The notes: generated by a model from the sequence alone, not told the origin. Positions 17,762-25,753 are shown, numbered from the stretch's first letter. The stretch is 64,000 bases of DNA from Hyphomicrobiales bacterium (GCA_016185205.1 JACPOA010000031.1:238393-302392), one strand, 5' to 3'. Translations and numbers: made by a program.

Positions 17762-20094
17762 GTGGCACTCCGGCCGGCTCGCGCAATCGCCTCAAGCACC
17801 CGGCGCGGTGTAATCGGCGAATTGAGCAACTCCGCGCCTAATGGCCGCAACGCATCGTTGACTGCGTTCGCGATCGCGGCGGGTGGCGCGATGGCGCCGC
17901 CTTCGCCGATGCCTTTGACGCCGAATTCGGTATAGGGTGCGAGGGTCTCCATATGATCGACTCGCGGCGCCGGAACCTCGGTCGGACCGGGCAGCAGATA
18001 ATCCGCGAATGTCGAAGCGAGCGGCTGTCCGGCCGAGTTGAACGGCATTTCCTCGTAGAGTGCCGTTCCGACTCCTTGCGCGAAACCGCCATAAATCTGG
18101 CCATCGACAATCATCGGATTGACCAGCTTGCCGCCGTCTTCGACGATTACGTAATCGAGAATTTCGATATCGCCAATTTCCGGATCGACCGCCACCAGGG
18201 CGGCGTGCGTGGCGTAACTGAATGTCCCGGTATCGCGCACCGGCTTATAACCGATGGTCGCTTCCAATCCGCCCGGATCGACGTCGCTCGGCAGATTTTG
18301 CGGTTTCAAATACCAGGTGCGCGCGATCTCGCCGAGCGTAATCGAGCCCTGCGAACCGACAACCTCGCCGCCGCGCACTGTGACGCGCGACACATCGGTT
18401 TGCAGGAGTTGCGCGCCGATCTTGGCGGCCCGCTTGGCGATTTCCTTGCACGCCGCCGACACCGCGCCGCCGGCCATGACCATGCAGCGCGAGCCCCAGG
18501 TGCCGGTGGAATACGGCGTCATCGCAGTGTCGCCGTGCACGACCTTGATCTTGCTGACATCGATGCCAAGAATTTCGTGAGCCACCTGCGCGAGCGTGGT
18601 CTCGAGGCCCTGACCGTGCGAATGCACACCGACGCGCAGCTCCAAGCCGCCGTCCGGAGTGAGCCGCGCCGTCGCCTGCTCAAATCCCGGCACCATGGGA
18701 ATGCCCCAGCCGTAATAGACCGAGGTGCCATGCGCAGCCTGCTCGCAGTAGGTGGCAAGACCGACGCCGATCAGGCGGCCGTCAGTCTCGCCGTTTTTCT
18801 GCCGGACGCGTACCGCGGGGATATCGATGCTGCCCACCGCGCGGCGCAACGATTCAGGATAGTCGCCGCTATCGAAATGCTTCTTGGTGATATTGTCGAA
18901 CGGCATCTGCTCCGGCTTTACGAGAATCTTCGCCCGCACCTCATGCGGCTCAATGCCAACTTCGCGTGCGATCGCGTCAAGCACGAGTTCGAGGGCGAAG
19001 CACACGCCGGTTCGCGCCACGCCGCGATAGGGCAAAATCGGGCATTTGTTGGTGGCGATCGAATAGGTGCGGCAGCGATAGGCCGGGAAATCGTAAGGAC
19101 CCGGCAGGATGCTTGCCACCTGCGCCGCCTCAAGACAGGCTGAGAACGGATAAGACGAATAGGCGCCGGAATCGACGGTGGCCTCGCAATCGATGCCGAG
19201 CAGCCTGCCATCCCGGTCGGCATAGCCGGTGATGCGGTAATGGTGCTCGCGGCAATTGGCGCCGGCGGTCAGATGCTCCCGCCGATCCTCGATCCAGCGC
19301 ACCGGATGCCCGCACTGCATCGCCAACCAGCCCAGGCACACTTCTTCCGCTAATAATATCGCCTTATAGCCGAAGCCGCCGCCGACATCGGGCGCGATGA
19401 CGCGGACCTGCCCTTCATCGAGCCCGAGGCAGCCGGCAAGCCCGGTGCGCACGATGTGCGGCATCTGGCAGGCGGAATGGAGCGTGAGCTGCTCGAGCCG
19501 CTTGTCCCAAATCGCGACCGCGCCGCGGCCCTCAAGCGGCGCCATGCATTGCCGGGCGGTGCTTATCTCGCGCGTCACCTTGATGGGCGCGTCCAGGGCC
19601 TTGTCTATATTCGTGTCGACGAAGGTTTCCAGGAAGACATTGTCGCCCCAGTCGTCATGCAGCAGCGCCGAGGTCGAATTGCGCGCCGCCAGCATGTCGT
19701 AGACTGCCGGCAGTTCGTCGAGATCGAGCGTAACGGTGCTCGCGATATCCTCGGCCTCGGCGCGGGTCGGCGCGATGCACATGGCGACAAGCTCGCCGAC
19801 GAACCGCACCTTCTCGGTCGCGAGCGAGGGCTGGTCGGACGCCTTGAACCCGCGCAAGCCAGAAACGGCTCGGATCGGCTTGACGCCCTTCATATCGCCG
19901 GCCGTGAAGACGGCATCTTTGTGCGTGAGCGGAACCACGATGCCGCGGATGCGCGCATGCGCGAGCGGGCTGCGGACGAAGGCGACATCCTTCAGACCAG
20001 CAAAGCGCAGGTCGGCGACGAACTGGCCGCGGCCGCGCAGCAGACGGTCGTCTTCCTTGCGGAGGAGGCGCGCGCCGATGCCCTGCTCTGTCAC
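17758..20094 (-). CDS. Molybdopterin-binding large subunit of a xanthine dehydrogenase-family hydroxylase
   Basis: This 778-residue subunit binds the molybdenum-cytosine or -guanine dinucleotide cofactor and hydroxylates an aldehyde, heteroaromatic or similar carbon. The N-terminus GIGARLLRKEDDRLLRGRGQ is typical. APDVGGGFGYKA and PYRGVARTGVCFALE follow in the middle, and the C-terminal GVKGIGEGGAIAPPAAIANA carries the conserved active-site glutamate. The loop has no AYRCSFR motif, so it is not a form I CO dehydrogenase. I chose GTG 20094 because GGAG lies nine bases upstream and homologues begin near TEQGIGARLLRKED; a TTG at 20157 would add 21 unlikely residues. Operator site 4 lies about 100 bases upstream. 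Confidence 0.9.
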   Translation of the reverse strand: MTEQGIGARLLRKEDDRLLRGRGQFVADLRFAGLKDVAFVRSPLAHARIRGIVVPLTHKDAVFTAGDMKGVKPIRAVSGLRGFKASDQPSLATEKVRFVGELVAMCIAPTRAEAEDIASTVTLDLDELPAVYDMLAARNSTSALLHDDWGDNVFLETFVDTNIDKALDAPIKVTREISTARQCMAPLEGRGAVAIWDKRLEQLTLHSACQMPHIVRTGLAGCLGLDEGQVRVIAPDVGGGFGYKAILLAEEVCLGWLAMQCGHPVRWIEDRREHLTAGANCREHHYRITGYADRDGRLLGIDCEATVDSGAYSSYPFSACLEAAQVASILPGPYDFPAYRCRTYSIATNKCPILPYRGVARTGVCFALELVLDAIAREVGIEPHEVRAKILVKPEQMPFDNITKKHFDSGDYPESLRRAVGSIDIPAVRVRQKNGETDGRLIGVGLATYCEQAAHGTSVYYGWGIPMVPGFEQATARLTPDGGLELRVGVHSHGQGLETTLAQVAHEILGIDVSKIKVVHGDTAMTPYSTGTWGSRCMVMAGGAVSAACKEIAKRAAKIGAQLLQTDVSRVTVRGGEVVGSQGSITLGEIARTWYLKPQNLPSDVDPGGLEATIGYKPVRDTGTFSYATHAALVAVDPEIGDIEILDYVIVEDGGKLVNPMIVDGQIYGGFAQGVGTALYEEMPFNSAGQPLASTFADYLLPGPTEVPAPRVDHMETLAPYTEFGVKGIGEGGAIAPPAAIANAVNDALRPLGAELLNSPITPRRVLEAIARAGRSAT

Positions 20095-20194
20095 AGCGAT
20101 ATGCTCCAGACCAACCGATGGAACGGTGCACGATTCCGCGCCGCGGCGATCGCCCAAACTCCAGCAGGCGCCCGCATCGCGGACGCTCTAAGTT

Positions 20195-20220
20195 CTATGA
20201 TCCTAAACTTAGGATGATAG
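20195..20220 (-). promoter_or_regulatory. Operator site 4: near-perfect 26-bp palindrome (Mo hydroxylase operon)
   Basis: The arms CTATGATCCTAA and TTAGGATGATAG are separated by AC and match as an inverted repeat at 11 of 12 positions. This is the best copy of the motif found at three other operon starts. It overlaps the stop codon and last codons of the GntR gene (20209-20220) and lies about 100 bases upstream of the large-subunit start. Confidence 0.7.
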
Positions 20221-21057
20221 CAATTGCAACCGCGAAGGGCGCCGGTTGACGCCGCGGTTCGGAGCCCGAGGCGTGCCTTTGGCCGGGCGTACTCGCCCTG
20301 GTGAGTCCGGCGTCGCGCGCGAATTGGCGAGCAGGTCAATGTGTAACTGAATAGCCTCACTGCGATAGGTGATGTCGGCGACGTAGATGGCGACGCCCTT
20401 GCCGTCGATCACCACACAACGGCATTCCGCTGTCGGCGCGCCGAGCCCGATGCGCAAATAATTGGCAGTGACGGGATCCGCACTATCGACCACGATCGTC
20501 TGATGCGCGTGGCGGATCTCGACATCTTTCAGGTTTGCGAGCACCGGCAACGCCGGATGCTGACGGAACGCCTCCGGGTCGCGCCGATAAATTTCGTCGG
20601 CAAGATGCAGGTTGACGACGCCATAGGGTTCGCCGTCTTTGTATTGCACGCTCCGCAGGAACATGTATTTGGGCGCAAGCTCGCCCTCGCCCTCCCGCAA
20701 AGTTGGAAACGGCGACGGATTGTCCACCTTGATCCGTTTTGGCACGTTATCTTTGATCGATTCGATCAAAACGTCCCAGCTGGTTGCGAGCTTGAACCAG
20801 TGTCGAGCCACCGGATTCTCGGCAACGAACGTCCCACGGCCCTGCTGGGAGCGCAGCAGGCCCTCTCCGCGCAAAATATCGATGGCTTGACGCACGGTGA
20901 CGCGCGCCACCTGGAATTCGCGCTCCAGTTCGACCAGTGTCGAAATCTTCTGACCGAGACTCCACTGTTTCGTTTCTATCCGTCGCCGCATAACCGAAGC
21001 GACCTGAATATACAGCGGAACGCGGCTTCGATCATAGGCCTTCGAAAATTCGGACAT
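20209..21057 (-). CDS. GntR-family transcriptional regulator with UTRA effector domain
   Basis: This 282-residue protein has an N-terminal winged helix of the GntR type: VPLYIQVASVMRRRIETKQW (about residues 13-32), LEREFQVARVTVRQAIDIL (about 43-61) and LLRSQQGRGTFVAENP (about 65-80). A UTRA ligand-binding domain of the HutC group follows (about 100-240). An unusual basic, proline-rich tail of about 40 residues comes after it. I chose ATG 21057 because AAGGGG precedes it. The gene is divergent from nothing nearby and stands directly upstream of the Mo hydroxylase operon, with its stop codon inside operator site 4. It is the obvious candidate to bind all four sites. The effector is probably a pathway compound. 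Confidence 0.9.
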   Translation of the reverse strand: MSEFSKAYDRSRVPLYIQVASVMRRRIETKQWSLGQKISTLVELEREFQVARVTVRQAIDILRGEGLLRSQQGRGTFVAENPVARHWFKLATSWDVLIESIKDNVPKRIKVDNPSPFPTLREGEGELAPKYMFLRSVQYKDGEPYGVVNLHLADEIYRRDPEAFRQHPALPVLANLKDVEIRHAHQTIVVDSADPVTANYLRIGLGAPTAECRCVVIDGKGVAIYVADITYRSEAIQLHIDLLANSRATPDSPGRVRPAKGTPRAPNRGVNRRPSRLQLLSS

Positions 21058-21366
21058 GGACCCCTTCTGATGTTGATGCGATTTTGATCCGCGCGTCATC
21101 AGCCAAGTCACCGCCGTGCGCACCGCACCGACTTGCGGTAATGCGAGGATAAATGGATCAAACGGCCTACTACTAAGAAATTGCCCCGTCGAAGCTCGGG
21201 TTTGATGTTATCCTCGATGGCTATCAGAAACAACTTCTCAAGCATGTCCAAACTCCCATTTCCCCGACGGATCGCCATGAAGAAAAGGCTGCGGCTTAGC
21301 CCGCAGATGGCTCTGCACGAGTATTAACGCCGTTACTCGAAGAGTTTCGGATCAGCGATCCCATAT
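21058..21366. other. Promoter region of the GntR gene, no gene seen
   Basis: This 309-base stretch is AT-richer than the flanking genes. CTACTACTAAGAAATTG near 21169-21185 weakly resembles a half operator, but not well enough to call autoregulation. No RNA gene or coding region is apparent. Confidence 0.5.
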
Positions 21367-21648
21367 TTACAAATATGACTCAATCAGCGCGCGATAAGCA
21401 ACCTCGTCCTGCACAGCGCGTGCTTGTTCTGCATCTAGCCTGATAAGCTTTATTGAAATTTCGGGCGAACCCAAACTCAACCCCGCCAGTGTGATCCTAT
21501 GGCTGTCGAAAGCGAGTTCAGAGTTTTGGAATGTTCGCAGCTCAAATTTATTCTCGTCACCAAATATGTACGACCATTTCTGGCCATCTGAAAATGGCTC
21601 GGACACTGCGACTATATACGAGGCAAACAAGCGCTTAACCCAACGCAT
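21367..21648 (-). CDS. Hypothetical protein of 93 residues near the island edge
   Basis: I do not recognise this protein. It starts MRWVKRLFASYIVAVSEPF and has a mixed-charge, soluble-looking sequence with no signal peptide or transmembrane segment. AGGA stands seven bases before the ATG. Its codons are clearly AT-richer than those of nearby genes, which fits foreign DNA. It stands alone between the GntR gene and the cupin gene. It could be a real orphan gene or a remnant. Confidence 0.4.
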   Translation of the reverse strand: MRWVKRLFASYIVAVSEPFSDGQKWSYIFGDENKFELRTFQNSELAFDSHRITLAGLSLGSPEISIKLIRLDAEQARAVQDEVAYRALIESYL

Positions 21649-21985
21649 TGAGCGTCCTTTTTGGTCGAAAATTCTCCCTTAAACAAATTCTGCGCCACTT
21701 ATTTTGACATGCCGAGCGTTTTCGGCTGCCTCAACGCCGAGGCTCCCAATTCCTTCAGTGCGATAGCCAGCCCGTGTTGCAAACATGTTGCACGTTGACG
21801 TGGAAGCCGTCCAGCGGCTCAGCGTAGCCTTTGCGAGGTTGCAACTCCAAAGCCCACAGTCCGTCTCAGCTTTCATTTCCGCTAATTGTCTAGCGCGGCA
21901 GATCCTCCGAAATAAAAGTAAAGATGGCCACTATAACGCTTCAGCACTTGTTGGTCAGAAGAGCAGGGCCCTCTCTCGCATGGAG
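21649..21985. other. AT-rich stretch without a convincing gene
   Basis: A 65-codon open frame (21679-21876, minus) exists, but it has no recognisable domain and no good ribosome binding site. I see no tRNA, repeat or terminator here. The base composition is similar to the flanking orphan ORF and unlike the core genome to the right. Confidence 0.45.
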
Positions 21986-22369
21986 TCACTTGCTCCCGTC
22001 GTAGAAATGCGTTTCCAGCAGCAGGCAGCCGTTCTCGGACTTGAACGGCCCGTGATATACGCCGGGCGGGCGTACAGCGTATGTATAGCCTTCGAATTTT
22101 TCTCCACCCTTGCCGTTTTCGTCGTTGCCGACGATAAGATCGCCGGAGACAAGAAAGACCTCTTCCCAGTATTCGTGGACGAACGGTTTGGTCGTGTACG
22201 TGCCTGGCACGAATTTCAGCAGCCGGGTACGATTGCCGCGCTTGTTCTTCTCGTCGAGATCGCCGGCGATGATCTTCTGCTGGATGCCCGCTGGATAACC
22301 CGCCGGCGTGTGCCAGGCGGTTTGCATTTCAAGCCTGTGAAACTCCTTGTGACCTTTGTCGAAACCCAT
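21986..22369 (-). CDS. Small cupin-domain protein
   Basis: This 127-residue protein is a single cupin beta-barrel. The metal site is seen in PFVHEYWEEVFLVSGDL (two histidine/glutamate ligands, about residues 62-78) and in the second motif near AVRPPGVYHGPF and LLLETHF at the C-terminus. Such proteins are dioxygenases, isomerases or sugar/acid binding proteins; the function cannot be told apart here. I chose ATG 22369 because a strong GGAGG lies six bases upstream; the longer open frame to 22528 lacks one. It has no close neighbours in the same direction and lies inside the island edge. Confidence 0.75.
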   Translation of the reverse strand: MGFDKGHKEFHRLEMQTAWHTPAGYPAGIQQKIIAGDLDEKNKRGNRTRLLKFVPGTYTTKPFVHEYWEEVFLVSGDLIVGNDENGKGGEKFEGYTYAVRPPGVYHGPFKSENGCLLLETHFYDGSK

Positions 22370-22964
22370 AACAAACCTCCTTATTAGCCCTCGTCGGGCA
22401 GCATATTGATCGCGTAGCGGTCGCGAGCGTGTCGCAGTGTGTTTCGGCGCGGGGTCCCGACGCCGATCAGCGCCGCAAGTATCTGATTTGATTGATACCG
22501 ATGGGGTCACGAGCTCGCGCCTGTTCACAGGCTACGGCCGGCTCCGGTTTAATTAAGAGGACGTAACGTGAAGTGAAACACGAAGGACAAAGCCTGTGCG
22601 TTAATGCTGAACTCGATTTCCTTGACGTCAGCCGAAATTCTAACGCGCCCCGCTCCGTCCCCGGAATTCTTGTCGCGAAGAATGCATTAATTCTGTCGCC
22701 ATCCGCCACTTGGATTCTTGGCACAAATTTGGCACAGTAAGGCGCGAAATCCAGCGATCTCAGGCGAAAGCTGGCGATACTAAGACTTTGATTTGCAGGA
22801 TTTTGGCGAAGCCAGACCTTAGAGCGTTGCCCTCCGAAAGCAAAGGTCGGACGTTCGAATCGTCTCGGGCGCGCCAGTATTTTTCGTAATCCTCCGCCAC
22901 ACGCGAAGCATGCTCCGGCCAGCCCACGCCGGAGGACAAAAAACCGCCCCGGGGAGACGCCGCC
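22370..22964. other. Island edge: gene-free stretch containing a tRNA fragment
   Basis: No protein gene is supported in this 595-base stretch. It contains two direct copies of TTGGCACA at 22718-22725 and 22729-22736 (start-to-start spacing 11 bases, about one helical turn) and the tRNA-Arg fragment at 22820-22876. The first part is mixed and AT-richer, while sequence after 22876 has the GC content of the core genome. Confidence 0.6.
22820..22876 (+). pseudogene. 3' fragment of a tRNA-Arg gene (likely attachment site)
   Basis: From the end of the D arm (AGAGCG) to CCA, the segment folds as a tRNA 3' part. The anticodon arm is TTGCC-CTCCGAA-AGCAA (anticodon CCG, one C-A mismatch at the stem base). 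The T arm is GGACG-TTCGAAT-CGTCT with all five pairs, and the acceptor strand is CGGGCGC followed by G and CCA. The 5' acceptor strand and D stem are missing upstream, so this is not a full gene. A tRNA 3' end duplicated at the far end of an integrated element is the standard mark of tyrosine-integrase islands. Confidence 0.75.
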
Positions 22965-23948
22965 ATGCCGATCTCGCGCCGCACGCTCATCGCCACGCTT
23001 GCCGCAAGCTCGGCGGCCAGCCTGCTGCCGCGTGCGGCCTGGGCGGCCTATCCAGATCGTCCCATAAGATTGATCGTGCCGTTCGCGGCCGGCGGCAATG
23101 CCGACATCGTCGGCCGCCTGGTTGGCGAGCGCATCTCGCACGCGCTCGGCCAGCCGGTGGTGATCGACAACCGCGGCGGCGCCGGCGGCGGTATCGGCGC
23201 CGAAGCGGTCGCGCGCGCGGCGGCGGACGGCTATACGCTGCTGGTCGGATCGAACGGACCGCTCACCGTCAATCCGTTCGTGCAGGCCAAGCTCGGTTAC
23301 GATCCGCTCAAGGATTTCGCGCCCGTCGCGCTCACCAGCTACGTGCCGCACGTGATTATCCTCAACAATAAAGTCGAGGCCAAGACGCTGGCCGAGCTGA
23401 TCGCGCTGTCGAAGAAAGAGCAGCTCAGTATCGCCACTAGCGGCGTCGGCAGCGCCACCCACATGACGCTCGAGCGCTTCAAGGCGGCGACCGGCGCCAA
23501 TGTCGTGCACATTCCCTATCGCAGCGGCGGCCAGCTGATGCCGGACCTGATCGGCGGCACAATCCAGGCGGCGATGACGGAATTTTCCACCGCGCTGCCG
23601 CAGCACAAGGGCGGCCAGGCGCCTATCGTCGCCATCGCCGCGCTGCAGCGCTCCAAGCTCGCCGGCGACATCCCGACCTTCATCGAAAGCGGGGTGAAGG
23701 ACTTCACCGCCGCGAGCTATATCGGCATCCTGGCGCCGACCGGCACGCCGCCCGCCATCATCGCGCAGTTGCAGCAAGCCATTGCCGGCGGATTGGGGCC
23801 CGGGCCGACCGCCAGCAAGTTACGCGAGATGGGTTCGGAAATCGCCACGCCTGCGCAGATGACGCCGGAGGGTTTCGCCGCCTTCATCCGCATCGACTAC
23901 GACCGCATGCGCGTCGCCGCCAAGCTCGCCGGCATCGAGCCGAAATGA
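22965..23948 (+). CDS. Bug/TctC-family tricarboxylate transporter binding protein
   Basis: This 327-residue periplasmic receptor belongs to the tripartite tricarboxylate transporter (Bug) family. The N-terminus MPISRRTLIATLAASSAASL is a signal peptide with twin arginines, so Tat export is possible. The mature part opens YPDRPIRLIVPFAAGGNADI and contains GGAGGGIGAEAVARAAADGY, both family marks. Members bind small carboxylic acids. No tctA or tctB membrane genes are next to it, as is common for orphan Bug proteins. Its stop overlaps the start of the amidohydrolase gene (ATGA), suggesting that the two act on the same compound. It is the first gene right of the tRNA fragment. Confidence 0.88.
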   Translation: MPISRRTLIATLAASSAASLLPRAAWAAYPDRPIRLIVPFAAGGNADIVGRLVGERISHALGQPVVIDNRGGAGGGIGAEAVARAAADGYTLLVGSNGPLTVNPFVQAKLGYDPLKDFAPVALTSYVPHVIILNNKVEAKTLAELIALSKKEQLSIATSGVGSATHMTLERFKAATGANVVHIPYRSGGQLMPDLIGGTIQAAMTEFSTALPQHKGGQAPIVAIAALQRSKLAGDIPTFIESGVKDFTAASYIGILAPTGTPPAIIAQLQQAIAGGLGPGPTASKLREMGSEIATPAQMTPEGFAAFIRIDYDRMRVAAKLAGIEPK

Positions 23949-24790
23949 ACGTCGTGCTGCCGGCAGGCGCCTGCGACTGTCATTGCCATGTGTTCGGCCC
24001 GGCCGCGCGCTTTCCCTATGCCGAACCGCGCAGCTACACGCCGGACGACGCCCCGCTCGAATCCTATCTGGCGCTGCTCGACCGGCTCGGCTGCGCGCGC
24101 GGCGTCCTTGTGCAGCCGAGCGCCTATGGCCGCGACAATCGCGCCATGCTCGATGCGCTGGCGCGCGCGCCGCAACGGCTGCGCGGGGTCGCGGTCGGCG
24201 GCAGCGAGCTGACGGCGGCGACCCTCAAGCAATGGCACGCGGCCGGCGTGCGCGGGTTGCGCGCCAACGAATTCCGCCGCGACGGCAAGCTTTATTACCG
24301 GAACGGCGTCACGCTCAAGGACATCGAACCGCTGCTGCCGCTCATCGCCGAGCTCGGCTGGCATCTGCAATTATGGGTCGACGCCCGCGACCTGCCCGAC
24401 ATGGCGGCAGCGCTGGCGCGCGTACCGGTGCCGGTGGTGGTCGATCACATGGGCCGCATGGAGCATCGCCACGGCACAAAACATCCCGGCTTCCAGGCGC
24501 TGCTGCGCGGGCTCAGTGAAGGCAAATTGTGGGCGAAACTGTCCGGCACCTATCGGCTGGGCGCGACGCCGCCCGACTATGCCGAGGCGCGGCCGTTCCA
24601 TGACGCGCTGATCGCCGCCAATCCGCAAAATCTGGTGTGGGGCAGCGACTGGCCGCATCCGCGGCCGGAGGGGCCGGTGCCGGACGCCAAGCGCCTGCTG
24701 GATGTGTTTCTCGACTGGACCAGTGCCGCCAACCGGCAGGCCATCCTCAGCGACAATCCGGCGCGGCTGTATGATTTTCCAGGCGCATGA
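23945..24790 (+). CDS. Amidohydrolase-family protein (2-pyrone-4,6-dicarboxylate hydrolase-like)
   Basis: This 281-residue TIM-barrel metallohydrolase has the N-terminal metal motif CDCHCHVFGP (about residues 10-19), the strand GVRGLRANEF (about 99-108), VVDHMGRME (about 163-171) and the C-terminal aspartate in LVWGSDWPHPRP (about 234-245). It resembles LigI and related lactone/pyrone hydrolases. The start overlaps the TctC stop by an ATGA. The stop codon lies within the 49-bp repeat that follows. The substrate is likely an acid taken up with the help of the upstream binding protein; this is inference. Confidence 0.82.
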   Translation: MNVVLPAGACDCHCHVFGPAARFPYAEPRSYTPDDAPLESYLALLDRLGCARGVLVQPSAYGRDNRAMLDALARAPQRLRGVAVGGSELTAATLKQWHAAGVRGLRANEFRRDGKLYYRNGVTLKDIEPLLPLIAELGWHLQLWVDARDLPDMAAALARVPVPVVVDHMGRMEHRHGTKHPGFQALLRGLSEGKLWAKLSGTYRLGATPPDYAEARPFHDALIAANPQNLVWGSDWPHPRPEGPVPDAKRLLDVFLDWTSAANRQAILSDNPARLYDFPGA

Positions 24791-24831
24791 TCCCGAAAAG
24801 TGGGAACCGGTTTTCGGATAAGATCATGCGC
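24783..24831 (+). repeat. 49-bp palindromic repeat, copy 1
   Basis: It begins GCGCATGATCCCGAAAAGTG and ends AAGATCATGCGC. The ends pair with each other, and an inner part pairs CCGAAAA with TTTTCGG. Copies occur at 34088, 43927 (reverse) and 52229. The element contains the stop codon of the preceding gene and probably forms the 3' end of its transcript. Confidence 0.9.
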
Positions 24832-24858
24832 AAAAAAATTGCGGCATGAAAAATTATC

Positions 24859-25350
24859 TCAGCCGCTGCGCGCCATTTCGTTCGGCAGCGGCACGCGCCG
24901 CGGTTCCGGCACGTAGAAGTCTCCCAGCCGGACCATCGGCCGCGGCTTGAACGCGATCGCCGTCAAACGATCGCGCAGCGCCTTGGCCGAGGTCGGCTTG
25001 ACCAGGAATTCATGCGCGCCCGCGCGCAAGGCGTGCAACACGGACGAGCGGTGGCCGCGGCTGGTCAGCATGATGATCGGCAAATTGGGACGCGGGAATA
25101 CGCCGGGCGAACGCACGATGCGCATCACCTCCATGCCGTTGAGCACCGGCATGTCCATGTCGAGCAGCATGACGTCGGGATCGCAGGTGCGGATCGATTC
25201 CAACGCGGCGAGACCGTCGCTGGCCTCGATCACCGACTTGGCGCCGAGATTGGTCAGCATCGTGCGCGTCATGCGGCGCATATAAGCGTTGCTGTCGACA
25301 ATCAGGATGTTGAGCTGCTGCAGCAGCTTCTCGAACGATTTATCGTGCAT
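24859..25350 (-). CDS. Stand-alone receiver-domain (CheY-like) response regulator
   Basis: This protein of about 163 residues is a single receiver domain: LNILIVDSNAYMRRM (acidic pocket), the phospho-acceptor aspartate in DVMLLDMDMPVLNG, the threonine in LPIIMLTSRG, and the lysine in HEFLVKPTSAKAL. A short basic and proline-rich tail follows, with no output domain. I chose ATG 25350 (MHDKSFEKLLQQL); ATG 25371 and TTG 25386 are alternatives, and none has a strong ribosome binding site. No histidine kinase is adjacent, so its partner is unknown. Confidence 0.82.
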   Translation of the reverse strand: MHDKSFEKLLQQLNILIVDSNAYMRRMTRTMLTNLGAKSVIEASDGLAALESIRTCDPDVMLLDMDMPVLNGMEVMRIVRSPGVFPRPNLPIIMLTSRGHRSSVLHALRAGAHEFLVKPTSAKALRDRLTAIAFKPRPMVRLGDFYVPEPRRVPLPNEMARSG

Positions 25351-25753
25351 AAGGACGCCACACCGATGCATTGCGATGGCGTGCAAGCTAGTTCCAAACC
25401 TCTGTCATTTTACTAAGATCGATCGTTCAATTTGTCGCAATCGTGCGCTGCACAGACGGCGTCCCGCACCCGCGTGATGCAACGATTGCTTGCCAAATTA
25501 TGTAAACTTGTCGGCAAACGATGCGGCGCATGCCGGAAAGCCATGCGTTAAGGCCGTTGTTTTCCGGCACGGTCCGCGCATGCCGCGGACGCGCTTCACC
25601 TCTCCCATAGGGAGAGGTCGCCCGCCGAAGCTTAGCGAAGGCGGGCGGGTGAGCGGGGTCACGGCCTATCGAGAGTACACTTGCCCCCACCCCAACGGGG
25701 AGAGGGAGCGCGCTGAACTTGCGACAGCCATTTCGATTCAAATCGAACGCCGG
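25351..25753. other. Intergenic stretch with a repeat block, no gene
   Basis: Both neighbours point left. The right part is taken up by the repeat block at 25597-25715. The left part (25351-25596) is probably the promoter of the response regulator gene. I see no coding region. Confidence 0.55.
25597..25715. repeat. Composite palindromic repeat block
   Basis: It contains CCTCTCCCATAGGGAGAGG, then the palindrome-like GCCCGCCGAAGC-TTA-GCGAAGGCGGGC, then a distant GAGAGGGAG-type end. Blocks of this kind are common intergenic repeats in Hyphomicrobiales. A related GCCCGCC..GGCGGGC unit sits inside the repeat copy at 34088. Confidence 0.6.

Noticed and set aside
17758..20094. Form I carbon monoxide dehydrogenase (CoxL)
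   Set aside because: The active-site loop motif AYRCSFR is absent; the loop reads PYRGVARTG. The CoxG fusion alone does not make it a CO dehydrogenase.
21169..21185. Fifth operator copy upstream of the GntR gene
   Set aside because: CTACTACTAAGAAATTG lacks the CTA-N3-TTAG core and matches only a half-site loosely.
21679..21876. 65-codon frame as a gene
   Set aside because: There is no recognisable domain, no good ribosome binding site, and the composition is odd for this genome.
22820..22876. Complete tRNA-Arg gene
   Set aside because: The 5' acceptor strand and D arm stem are missing upstream, and there is a mismatch in the anticodon stem.
22467..23777. Open frame of 436 codons on the minus strand across the TctC gene and tRNA fragment
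   Set aside because: It lies antisense to a well-supported gene and runs through the tRNA fragment; the protein is Arg/Gly-rich without any known family.
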